From Citrobacter amalonaticus Y19 (GTDB lineage Bacteria > Pseudomonadota > Gammaproteobacteria > Enterobacterales > Enterobacteriaceae), in assembly GCF_000981805.1 (NCBI RefSeq), contig NZ_CP011132.1:558001-622000 (forward strand): DNA of 64,000 bases, given 5' to 3'. Below, piece by piece: positions 51,571-59,083 of this stretch (position 1 is the stretch's first letter; each line of letters begins with the position of its first letter). Below the pieces are notes generated by a model. The model worked only from the letters and a program-made list of their open reading frames with translations, did not search any database and had not been told where the DNA came from. A program made the translations under genes and the position numbers.

Positions 51571-52317
51571 TTATGGTTGCGCCATCATCGCATCCAGTTG
51601 CGCTTTTTCGGGTAAGCCAACGACCTGCTGAAGGACATTCTCTTTACTCATATAGTAAATCGCAGGTGTGACGTTTGCGCCTAAATCATCCATGATTTTC
51701 TGGTTCATATTGAGGATTTTCATGTGATCCGGCGCAATCGTGTTGGGCACCGTGAGCGCCATTTTTCCACCTGAGGCTTCGTAATCATGCCAGGTTTTTG
51801 CCGGATCGTTCGACGCCAGAATGGCAGCGGCAGTGGCAGGACTCTCTGGCTTGATGACACCGACGAGTAGCGTACGCAATTGCACTTTACCCGACGCCAC
51901 CCACGGACGCGCCTGTTGCCAGAACTGTTTACAGTACGGGCAGAAGGGGTCAGCAAAAACATAGAGCACTACCGGGGCGTCTTTCTTGCCGTCCAGTAAC
52001 CAGTTGGCTTTTTCCAGGCGCTGCCACATTTCCCGTCCGGCGGGCGCATAGATCTCTTTCTCTATCAACTGATTGCTCAGGTTTTCGCCTTTTTCATTGT
52101 ACATGTAACCCGAAATGGCCTGGTTGCCATCAGGGGTCAGGTAGATAGTGACCCCCATATCCTGGTATTTCCCGAGGTAGCCTTTCATCCCGCCGGGCGC
52201 ATCGAACGACTTGATAATGGTAATCCCTTGTTTTTCTATCGCTTTGACGGGCGCAGGCAGATCTTCGGCCCAGGCAAAGAGTGGGAAGAGGGAAAGTAAA
52301 AGCGTACGTTTTAACAT
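51571..52317 (-). CDS. dsbG: Periplasmic thiol:disulfide isomerase/chaperone DsbG
   Basis: 248-residue precursor with signal peptide MLKRTLLLSLFPLFAWA. The N-terminal dimerisation domain is followed by a thioredoxin-fold domain with CPYC near residues 126-129 and the cis-proline loop in NVTPAIYY. DsbG keeps single cysteines of periplasmic proteins reduced, using DsbD. It is regulated by OxyR in E. coli, and a matching site lies 47 bases upstream here. Divergent from ahpC. Confidence 0.96.
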   Translation of the reverse strand: MLKRTLLLSLFPLFAWAEDLPAPVKAIEKQGITIIKSFDAPGGMKGYLGKYQDMGVTIYLTPDGNQAISGYMYNEKGENLSNQLIEKEIYAPAGREMWQRLEKANWLLDGKKDAPVVLYVFADPFCPYCKQFWQQARPWVASGKVQLRTLLVGVIKPESPATAAAILASNDPAKTWHDYEASGGKMALTVPNTIAPDHMKILNMNQKIMDDLGANVTPAIYYMSKENVLQQVVGLPEKAQLDAMMAQP

Positions 52318-52352
52318 CTTTTATCCTTATAAATCAGAACGATTGCGAGGGA

Positions 52353-52389
52353 GGTGAGAAAACCTATCACAGCCATAGGTAAGACCTCA
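52353..52389. promoter_or_regulatory. OxyR-binding site upstream of dsbG
   Basis: The central element CTAT-N7-ATAG is exact at 52364-52378, flanked at OxyR spacing by partial outer repeats. OxyR is known to activate dsbG and ahpCF in E. coli. It lies close to the dsbG start and more than 300 bases from ahpC, so ahpC probably has its own site or a long leader. Confidence 0.65.
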
Positions 52390-52525
52390 GCCAGGAACAT
52401 TGCCCTTTCAGGAGTGGGGTGGTGTAATCCTTCTCGCTGTTACAGCCTTTGTTAAGGTAATGTAGAGCGCAACACATAGCCAGTTTCACTGGCGCTGAAG
52501 TTACCCACGGGTAGTTCAGGTAACG

Positions 52526-52552
52526 GGGCTGCCTGCAAAGGCGGCCCTTTTT
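52526..52552 (+). terminator. Intrinsic terminator upstream of ahpC
   Basis: GGGCTGCCT pairs with AGGCGGCCC (one G-T pair) around a GCAA tetraloop, followed by TTTTTA. It is a strong rho-independent terminator on the plus strand, 140 bases before ahpC, yet no plus-strand gene precedes it. It would end a short transcript arising between dsbG and ahpC. Confidence 0.7.
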
Positions 52553-52693
52553 ACTTTGCGTCGTAGCACGTTCACAACGTTGAATTGAGAGGTTTGTTAG
52601 CTAACGCTTATTGATTTGATAAAGGAAACGCATTAGCCCTGTCAGTCAATCTTCGGTAACTTATCCCTCAACGAAAACACGGAGGAAGTACAG

Positions 52694-53257
52694 ATGTCTT
52701 TGATTAATACTAAAATTAAACCTTTTAAAAACCAGGCATTCAAAAACGGTGAATTCATCGAAGTGACCGAGAAAGATACCGAAGGCCGCTGGAGCGTCTT
52801 CTTCTTCTATCCGGCTGACTTTACTTTCGTATGCCCGACCGAACTGGGCGACGTTGCAGACCATTACGAAGAGCTGCAGAAGCTGGGCGTAGACGTTTAC
52901 TCTGTCTCTACCGACACCCACTTTACCCACAAAGCATGGCACAGCAGCTCTGACACCATCGCTAAAATCAAATACGCGATGATTGGCGACCCGACTGGCG
53001 CCCTGACCCGTAACTTCGACAACATGCGTGAAGACGAAGGTCTGGCAGACCGCGCAACGTTCGTTGTTGACCCGCAGGGTATCATCCAGGCGATCGAAGT
53101 TACCGCTGAAGGTATCGGCCGTGATGCTTCTGACCTGCTGCGTAAAATCAAAGCCGCTCAGTATGTTGCTTCTCACCCAGGTGAAGTGTGCCCGGCTAAG
53201 TGGAAAGAAGGCGAAGCGACTTTAGCACCGTCTTTAGACCTGGTTGGTAAAATCTAA
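52694..53257 (+). CDS. ahpC: Alkyl hydroperoxide reductase peroxidase subunit AhpC
   Basis: 187-residue 2-Cys peroxiredoxin. Peroxidatic Cys47 is in FTFVCPTE and the resolving cysteine is in HPGEVCPAKW near residue 166; the C-terminus follows. It reduces hydrogen peroxide, organic peroxides and peroxynitrite, then is recycled by AhpF. GGAGG precedes the ATG. First gene of ahpCF, separated from ahpF by a REP-containing spacer. Confidence 0.98.
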   Translation: MSLINTKIKPFKNQAFKNGEFIEVTEKDTEGRWSVFFFYPADFTFVCPTELGDVADHYEELQKLGVDVYSVSTDTHFTHKAWHSSSDTIAKIKYAMIGDPTGALTRNFDNMREDEGLADRATFVVDPQGIIQAIEVTAEGIGRDASDLLRKIKAAQYVASHPGEVCPAKWKEGEATLAPSLDLVGKI

Positions 53258-53276
53258 GCCTTTAAGGCGCTTCGAA

Positions 53277-53355
53277 GCCGGATGGCGCTGCGCTTATCCG
53301 GCCAACACACCGGGCCTACAACATCGTAGGCCGGGTAAACGAAGTGCCACCCGGC
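53277..53355. repeat. REP/BIME cluster between ahpC and ahpF
   Basis: Two or more REP-type palindromes: GCCGGATGGCGCTGCGC with TTATCCGGC, then GGGCCTACAACATCGTAGGCC and a GCCGGGT / ACCCGGC pair. Such a BIME inside an operon can stabilise the upstream message, consistent with AhpC being needed in excess over AhpF. Confidence 0.75.
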
Positions 53356-53466
53356 AATCAATGGGCGCATCAGCGCCCATTTCATTCCAACACTATGATG
53401 CAAGTTGCATTCACGCAGCCCGATTAAGGCAGCTTGCATGATGATGTTTTCAGAGAGGGAAGAAGA

Positions 53467-55032
53467 ATGCTCGACACAAATATGAAAACCCAGCTCAAGG
53501 CCTATCTTGAGAAACTGACCAAACCTGTTGAGCTGATTGCCACGCTGGATGACAGCGCTAAATCGGCAGAAATCAAGGAACTGCTGGCTGAAATCGCTGA
53601 ACTGTCAGAGAAAGTCACCTTTAAAGAAGATAATAGCTTAGCCGTTCGCAAGCCCTCTTTCCTGATAACCAATCCAGGTTCAAATCAGGGGCCGCGCTTT
53701 GCCGGTTCCCCGTTGGGCCACGAATTTACTTCACTGGTTCTGGCGCTGTTGTGGACCGGTGGTCACCCGTCAAAAGAAGCGCAGTCTCTGCTTGAGCAGA
53801 TCCGCGACATTGACGGTGATTTTGAGTTTGAAACGTATTACTCACTCTCCTGCCACAACTGCCCGGACGTGGTGCAGGCACTGAACCTGATGGCGGTGCT
53901 GAACCCACGCATTAAGCATACGGCGATTGATGGCGGCACCTTCCAGAACGAGATCACCGACCGTAACGTGATGGGCGTGCCGGCCGTGTACGTTAACGGT
54001 AAAGAGTTTGGTCAGGGTCGCATGACGCTGACGGAAATCGTGGCGAAAGTGGATACGGGCGCAGAAAAACGCGCCGCCGAAGAACTGAGCCAGCGTGATG
54101 CTTATGATGTTCTGATCGTCGGTTCAGGCCCTGCGGGCGCGGCGGCGGCGGTCTACTCCGCGCGTAAAGGCATCCGTACTGGCCTGATGGGCGAGCGTTT
54201 CGGCGGTCAGGTGCTCGATACCGTGGATATCGAAAACTACATTTCTGTACCGAAAACAGAAGGGCAGAAATTGGCCGGCGCACTTAAGGCTCACGTCGAT
54301 GATTATGACGTCGATGTGATCGACAGCCAGAGCGCCAGTAAACTGGTGCCAGCGGCCAGCGAAGGCGGTTTACATCAGATTGAAACGGCGTCCGGGGCGG
54401 TACTGAAAGCGCGCAGCATTATCATTGCCACCGGTGCGAAATGGCGCAATATGAACGTTCCGGGTGAAGACCAGTATCGTACCAAAGGCGTGACCTATTG
54501 CCCGCACTGCGATGGCCCGCTGTTTAAAGGTAAGCGTGTGGCAGTGATCGGCGGCGGGAACTCCGGCGTGGAAGCGGCGATTGATCTTGCGGGGATCGTG
54601 GAACACGTGACCCTGCTGGAATTTGCCCCGGAAATGAAGGCCGACCAGGTTTTGCAGGATAAAGTCCGCAGCCTGAAAAACGTCGATATCATCCTGAACG
54701 CCCAGACCACGGAAGTGAAAGGCGATGGCACGAAAGTGGTCGGTCTGGAATACCGCGACCGCGTGAGCGGCGATGTTCACAACGTTGAACTGGCGGGCAT
54801 CTTCGTTCAGATTGGTCTGTTGCCAAACACTACCTGGCTGGAAGGGGCGATTGAGCGCAACCGGATGGGTGAAATCATCATCGACGCGAAATGCGAAACC
54901 AGCGTGAAGGGCGTTTTCGCCGCGGGCGACTGTACTACCGTACCGTACAAACAGATTATCATCGCGACCGGCGAAGGGGCGAAAGCGTCTCTGAGCGCCT
55001 TTGATTACCTGATTCGTACGAAAACGGCATAA
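53467..55032 (+). CDS. ahpF: Alkyl hydroperoxide reductase flavoprotein subunit AhpF
   Basis: 521-residue NADH-dependent disulfide reductase. The N-terminal tandem thioredoxin-like domain has CHNC (about residues 129-132); then FAD-binding VLIVGSGPAGAAAAVYSARK, the redox motif CPHC (about 345-348), the NADH motif VAVIGGGNSGVEAA and FVQIGLLPN near the end. It passes electrons from NADH to AhpC. ATG 53467 (MLDTNMKTQ) matches E. coli; the longer open frame lacks support. Confidence 0.97.
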   Translation: MLDTNMKTQLKAYLEKLTKPVELIATLDDSAKSAEIKELLAEIAELSEKVTFKEDNSLAVRKPSFLITNPGSNQGPRFAGSPLGHEFTSLVLALLWTGGHPSKEAQSLLEQIRDIDGDFEFETYYSLSCHNCPDVVQALNLMAVLNPRIKHTAIDGGTFQNEITDRNVMGVPAVYVNGKEFGQGRMTLTEIVAKVDTGAEKRAAEELSQRDAYDVLIVGSGPAGAAAAVYSARKGIRTGLMGERFGGQVLDTVDIENYISVPKTEGQKLAGALKAHVDDYDVDVIDSQSASKLVPAASEGGLHQIETASGAVLKARSIIIATGAKWRNMNVPGEDQYRTKGVTYCPHCDGPLFKGKRVAVIGGGNSGVEAAIDLAGIVEHVTLLEFAPEMKADQVLQDKVRSLKNVDIILNAQTTEVKGDGTKVVGLEYRDRVSGDVHNVELAGIFVQIGLLPNTTWLEGAIERNRMGEIIIDAKCETSVKGVFAAGDCTTVPYKQIIIATGEGAKASLSAFDYLIRTKTA

Positions 55033-55064
55033 AAAGAAAGTAAGACGACACCTGCAAAATGTAA

Positions 55065-55091
55065 GAGGCGCCGATAAGGCGCCTCTTTTTT
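55065..55091. terminator. Intrinsic terminator of ahpF
   Basis: Perfect 8-bp stem GAGGCGCC / GGCGCCTC with loop GATAA, followed by TTTTTT. It lies between the convergent ahpF and uspG. A-rich sequence on the other side is limited, so it mainly serves ahpF. Confidence 0.9.
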
Positions 55092-55110
55092 ACCGTTTAA
55101 TCAGCATCGG

Positions 55111-55539
55111 TTAGCGAACGACCAGTACCGGCAATGTCGCATGACGTACCACGCTTGAGGCGTTAGAACCCAGCAGGTGTGTGGTGATTGACGGATTACG
55201 TGAACCAATGACGACGACGTCAGCGTTCAGCTCTTCACCGAGCTCATTGACCACATCGCGGACGCTGCCAAAGCGGACATGCTGCTTGATGCGGGCAGGA
55301 TCGATACTGAAGTGACCGACCATCGTTTGCAATCGGGTTTCGGCTTCATGCTGTAAATGTTCTTCAAAACGACGAACGTCGGCGGCGAAGCGATGCAGGC
55401 TCAGGCTGGCAGAACCAGGCAACACGTGCAAAAGATGAATGACGCCATCCTGCTGCGCCAGAAATTCAGCGTGGCGAATCGCCTTATCGCTGAGTTCCAT
55501 TTCAAAAACATCAACCGGCATAATGATTGTCTTATACAT
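55111..55539 (-). CDS. uspG: Universal stress protein UspG
   Basis: 142-residue UspA-fold protein, same length as in E. coli. The N-terminus KTIIMPVDVFEMELSDKAI and the nucleotide-binding C-terminal motif VVIGSRNPSITTHLLGSNASSVVRHA are typical. UspG binds and is modified by nucleotides; roles in stress and adhesion are reported in E. coli. Convergent with ahpF and followed upstream by a small membrane-peptide gene on the same strand. Confidence 0.94.
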   Translation of the reverse strand: MYKTIIMPVDVFEMELSDKAIRHAEFLAQQDGVIHLLHVLPGSASLSLHRFAADVRRFEEHLQHEAETRLQTMVGHFSIDPARIKQHVRFGSVRDVVNELGEELNADVVVIGSRNPSITTHLLGSNASSVVRHATLPVLVVR

Positions 55540-55650
55540 ACCCGTTTCTCCCTGTTAATTAATACTCAAATCATTCAAGCATATAATAATAATTCTGTCT
55601 GCTTTCTGCAGGGGATTTTTCGCATTGTGCGGCGATTCCTTGTGCATTCG

Positions 55651-55740
55651 CTACCAGTGATTCTCCAGGTAAAGCACGGCCCCGACGATGATCGCCGCCA
55701 TGATGAGGAATCCCAGTAATATGCTGAATGTTTCGTTCAT
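55651..55740 (-). CDS. Predicted 29-residue single-pass membrane peptide
   Basis: A short frame on the minus strand reads MNETFSILLGFLIMAAIIVG then AVLYLENHW and stop. It has a polar N-terminus, one strong hydrophobic helix of about 19 residues and a short charged tail, the look of small regulatory membrane proteins of enterobacteria. AGGTG lies nine bases upstream of the ATG. It sits in the 348-base space between uspG and rnk, on the same strand as both. Not recognised by name. Confidence 0.6.
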   Translation of the reverse strand: MNETFSILLGFLIMAAIIVGAVLYLENHW

Positions 55741-55887
55741 GACCGCACCTGTCAATGAAACCGATTCAGTGTGGATGAGTCAGGCGAAAGGCGAACCAGG
55801 AAGAATGGGTGATTTTACGCAAAGTGGCGGAAAGAGGATGCGAACGCATCCTCTGGGTAAAGCGGAAAGTCGCTTATACAGATGGAG

Positions 55888-56298
55888 TTAACGCAGGAAG
55901 TCGCCTGCTGCTTCGGGTTGGTATTCCAGCTCCAGCACCTCGAGGTGGGTGGATGCGCCGCCCGGGAGTTCCCAGTGAATGGTATCGCCCACACGCACAC
56001 CCAACAGCGCAGCCCCGACGGGCGCCATCACTGAAAGTTGCGTATTGCTGTCGGTCATCGCCGCAGGATACACCAACGTACGCACGCGAATTTCGCCATC
56101 ACTGAGATTGCGGAATTTAACGCGGCTGTTCATGGTCACGACGTCATGCGGCATGGTCTCTGGCGAACACATTTGGGCACGATCCAGCTCGTCATTCAAC
56201 GCGTCGGCGATAGGTAAATCGGCATACGCGGGTTGTTCCAGTAAGCGATCGATACGTTCTGCATCAAGGTCGTTAATGATGATAGTTGGTCTGGACAT
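55888..56298 (-). CDS. rnk: Regulator of nucleoside diphosphate kinase, Rnk
   Basis: 136-residue GreA/GreB-like protein. A short N-terminal coiled segment (DLDAERIDRLLEQPAYADLP) precedes a FKBP-like C-terminal domain (LSVMAPVGAALLGVRVGDTIHWELPGG). Rnk binds RNA polymerase near the secondary channel without cleavage activity and affects nucleoside diphosphate kinase levels. Upstream of the gene the transcript would contain a terminator-like hairpin. Confidence 0.94.
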   Translation of the reverse strand: MSRPTIIINDLDAERIDRLLEQPAYADLPIADALNDELDRAQMCSPETMPHDVVTMNSRVKFRNLSDGEIRVRTLVYPAAMTDSNTQLSVMAPVGAALLGVRVGDTIHWELPGGASTHLEVLELEYQPEAAGDFLR

Positions 56299-56352
56299 TT
56301 TTACTCCATGTCGTCAGTACTGCGTTTTGCCGCAGGTAATATTCCCAAAAGA

Positions 56353-56381
56353 AAACCCTCACCGTCTGGCGGCAAGGGTTT
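56353..56381 (-). promoter_or_regulatory. Terminator-like hairpin in the rnk leader
   Basis: On the minus strand AAACCCT pairs with AGGGTTT, with an inner GCCG / CGGT pairing, and is followed by TTTTCTTTT. It lies 55 bases upstream of the rnk ATG on the coding strand. It could attenuate rnk transcription or mark the end of a short upstream RNA. Confidence 0.5.
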
Positions 56382-56572
56382 AGCTCTTCAGATGATACTG
56401 AGACTTACCCCGGGTTTGAAGTGATTTAGTTCACATTCGGGCAAATAGCTAAAAAAGCATCACTAGTATGAATTTTATTCGATAAACGTGATCGTTCTCA
56501 AATTTGCATTATGCTTTTTAAGCATGCGCCGCGGGCGCGTCACACTCTCAGTGTTCCGTTACAGGAGATCTC

Positions 56573-57409
56573 ATGAGCCAGTACGACAAAATTACTCTCA
56601 AAGATGGCAGCTATCTGTATTTTAAAGACTGGGGTAACCGCAGTGGACAGCCGATTGTCTTCAGCCACGGCTGGCCGTTAACGGCTGATGCCTTTGAAGA
56701 TCAGATGCTTTTTCTTGGCTCGAAAGGATTTCGGGTGATCGCCCACGACAGGCGCGGGCATGGTCGCTCAGCCCAGCCGTGGGAGGGGCACAATATGGAC
56801 CAGTATGCGGACGATCTGGCTGAACTGACCGCGCACCTGAATCTGCAAAATGCGGTGCACGTCGGCCACTCCACCGGCGGTGGCGAAGTGGCGCGTTATA
56901 TCGGGCGACACGGGACGCAGCGGGTGGCAAAAGCGGTATTGATTGGCGCGGTGACGCCCATTATGGTGAAAACCGAATTCAACCCGAACGGTGTGCCAAA
57001 AGACGTTTTCGACGGTATTCGTGAAGGGGTTGTCAATGATCGCGCCGCCTTTTTCTATGAGCTGACTGCGGCATTCTATGGCTATAACCGTCCGGGTGCG
57101 AAAGAGTCGAAAGCGGTGCGGGAAAGCTTTGTGGAGCAAGGATTACAGGGCTCAATAAAAGCGCTGTACGACTGCATCAAAGCGTTCTCGGAAACGGATC
57201 TGCGTGAAGACTTGCGCAAAATGACTATCCCAACGCTGGTCATTCACGGTGATGATGACCAGATTGTCCCGTTTGAAACCTGCGGCAAAGTGGCGGCGGA
57301 AATACTGCCCAACGCGCAACTGAAGGTCTATGCGGGCGGTTCTCACGGCATCTGCACCACCCATAAACAGCAGATAAATCAGGATCTGCTCAACTTTATT
57401 CAGTCGTAA
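56573..57409 (+). CDS. Alpha/beta hydrolase (non-heme chloroperoxidase/arylesterase-like)
   Basis: 278-residue alpha/beta hydrolase. Oxyanion segment FSHGWPLTADAFEDQ, nucleophile elbow GHSTGGGE with serine near residue 99, acid in LVIHGDDDQIVP and histidine in GGSHGICTTHK. This pattern is that of cofactor-free haloperoxidases and aryl esterases; the natural substrate is unknown, with detoxification or ester hydrolysis likely. GGAG precedes the ATG. Not present between rnk and rna in E. coli K-12; a flavin-reductase-like gene follows after 96 bases. Confidence 0.88.
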   Translation: MSQYDKITLKDGSYLYFKDWGNRSGQPIVFSHGWPLTADAFEDQMLFLGSKGFRVIAHDRRGHGRSAQPWEGHNMDQYADDLAELTAHLNLQNAVHVGHSTGGGEVARYIGRHGTQRVAKAVLIGAVTPIMVKTEFNPNGVPKDVFDGIREGVVNDRAAFFYELTAAFYGYNRPGAKESKAVRESFVEQGLQGSIKALYDCIKAFSETDLREDLRKMTIPTLVIHGDDDQIVPFETCGKVAAEILPNAQLKVYAGGSHGICTTHKQQINQDLLNFIQS

Positions 57410-57505
57410 TCTTTAACGGATTACTCTACGCTGATCCTCTTCCATCAGGGGGATGAGCGGAGCGCAATTCGTGCTTCGCCGACGTTACATTCATCAGAGA
57501 ATACT

Positions 57506-58129
57506 ATGTATTTCTATCAACCCTCGCAGGGACATGGCCTGCCGCACGACCCGCTGAATGCCATTGTTGGTCCACGGCCTATTGGCTGGATCGCCTCTCA
57601 GGATACCGCTGGGCGGGATAATCTGGCGCCCTACAGCTTCTTCAACTGTTTCAACTATCATCCACCCATTATCGGTTTTGCCAGCACCGGCTGGAAAGAC
57701 AGCGTGCGTAACATTATGGAAACCGGCGAGTTTGTCTGGAATCTGACCACGCGAGAGCTAGCCAGCGCGATGAATGAAACTTCTGCCAGTCTGCCGCACG
57801 GCGAAGATGAGTTTTTCGCCGCCGGGCTGACGAAAGCGGAAAGTCGTCTGGTGAAAGCGCCACGCGTTGCGCAAAGTCCGGTGAATTTTGAATGTCGCCT
57901 GTCGCAGAGTATTCAACTGACGACCGCGAAGGGTGAAGCCATCGAAACCTGGTTGATTCTGGGCGAAGTGGTGGGGATCCACATCGCTGAAACGCTGCTG
58001 GAAGAGGGCATTTACCAGACCGCGAAAGCGCAGCCCGTACTGCGTGCCGGTGGCCCGACAGCCTACTATGCGATCAGCGAGGCGCACCGTTTTGATCTGG
58101 TGCGCCCCGATGCATGCGTAAAACGCTGA
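57506..58129 (+). CDS. Flavin reductase family (DIM6/NTAB-like) FMN-binding protein
   Basis: 207-residue protein with the flavin-reductase-like split-barrel fold: GPRPIGWIASQDTAGRDNLA at residues 22-41, FNYHPPIIGFASTGWKDSVRN and EFVWNLTTRELASAMN. Members bind FMN and act as flavin reductases or ring-modifying enzymes. Shares strand with the preceding hydrolase and may be co-transcribed. Substrate unknown. Convergent with rna, 38 bases apart. Confidence 0.88.
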   Translation: MYFYQPSQGHGLPHDPLNAIVGPRPIGWIASQDTAGRDNLAPYSFFNCFNYHPPIIGFASTGWKDSVRNIMETGEFVWNLTTRELASAMNETSASLPHGEDEFFAAGLTKAESRLVKAPRVAQSPVNFECRLSQSIQLTTAKGEAIETWLILGEVVGIHIAETLLEEGIYQTAKAQPVLRAGGPTAYYAISEAHRFDLVRPDACVKR

Positions 58130-58167
58130 CGCTGTCGCCGGTGCGGATGTCGCGCCGGGACCGTGAA

Positions 58168-58974
58168 TCAGTAACCCACTTTGTCGATGATAAACTGTTT
58201 GCCACAGTTGCCCGGATGGGGTTGCGGGGCGAACGAGTCAGCGGAGAGCGGCGCGTTGATGGTACTGGCCTTCAGTGAGAACTGGATCTCCGTCAGGTAA
58301 GCCGGGTTACCGTGACAGCTCAGTTTTACCGCGTTGACGGCCTCTTTTCCCCAGCGTCTGGCCACCGCCGCATCGAAGGCGCGGCGACTCACGCTTTTGC
58401 CGTAATTCTCACCGAGAAATGCCCCTAACTCGCTGGCCTTGATCTCTTTGTTCAACCGCACCATCGTGCCAAAGTAAGCGTCCGGGTCGAAGCCAAAGCA
58501 GGCGCCGTGTTTGGCGTATTCGTAACGCTCAAGGCAAGTACGTCCACCCGCACCCGGCATCACATCACTGAGTTTCGCGGCGGTTTCCAGCGAAAGCCCT
58601 GTTTCTGGCGCGGAACATTTACGGCTGGCGCGCGCTTCTGGCTGATTGGGAATGGGACGCGTGGCACAGCCAAAGCGCATCCACCGGCGTTCATCGACCC
58701 CGCGCGACGCGACCGATTTCGGCAACCCCGGCCACAAACCGTGAACGGTCAGGAAATCGACTTTGTTAGCGGTCTCTTTTTGCAGGCGACATTCATCAGG
58801 CTCGCGGCGATCGCGCTCATGTTGACTCTGGCAAAATCCCGTCTGCCAGGAGAGCGCAAGCACATAACGGTCGAAATCGCTGTACTGCGTTGCCTGTAAC
58901 TCAGCGGCGGTTGCCGTAGAAAGCGGAAGGAGTGAGGCGGCGAGCCACCCCCATTTTTGCCAGGTCGGTTTCAT
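58168..58974 (-). CDS. rna: Ribonuclease I (RNase T2 family)
   Basis: 268-residue periplasmic RNase with signal peptide (LAASLLPLSTATAA). The two catalytic boxes of RNase T2 enzymes are present: FLTVHGLWPGLPKS and EYAKHGACFG. It degrades RNA to 2',3'-cyclic nucleotides in the periplasm. Position upstream of citT on the same strand order matches E. coli. A terminator separates it from citT. Confidence 0.95.
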   Translation of the reverse strand: MKPTWQKWGWLAASLLPLSTATAAELQATQYSDFDRYVLALSWQTGFCQSQHERDRREPDECRLQKETANKVDFLTVHGLWPGLPKSVASRGVDERRWMRFGCATRPIPNQPEARASRKCSAPETGLSLETAAKLSDVMPGAGGRTCLERYEYAKHGACFGFDPDAYFGTMVRLNKEIKASELGAFLGENYGKSVSRRAFDAAVARRWGKEAVNAVKLSCHGNPAYLTEIQFSLKASTINAPLSADSFAPQPHPGNCGKQFIIDKVGY

Positions 58975-59020
58975 GATGGTCTGACTTATATGAAATCTGA
59001 ATAGTATCTATTTAACCATA

Positions 59021-59054
59021 AAAAAAGCCCGCGAGGTGTGTTTACCCCGCGGGC
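59021..59054 (-). terminator. Terminator after citT
   Basis: GCCCGCG pairs with CGCGGGC, extended by partial pairs, with loop AGGTGTGTTTACCC; on the minus strand it is followed by a run of seven Ts. It ends the cit operon transcript between citT and rna. Confidence 0.85.
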
Positions 59055-59083
59055 CTTGAACAATTCAGCGTTTTACCTCAGGA

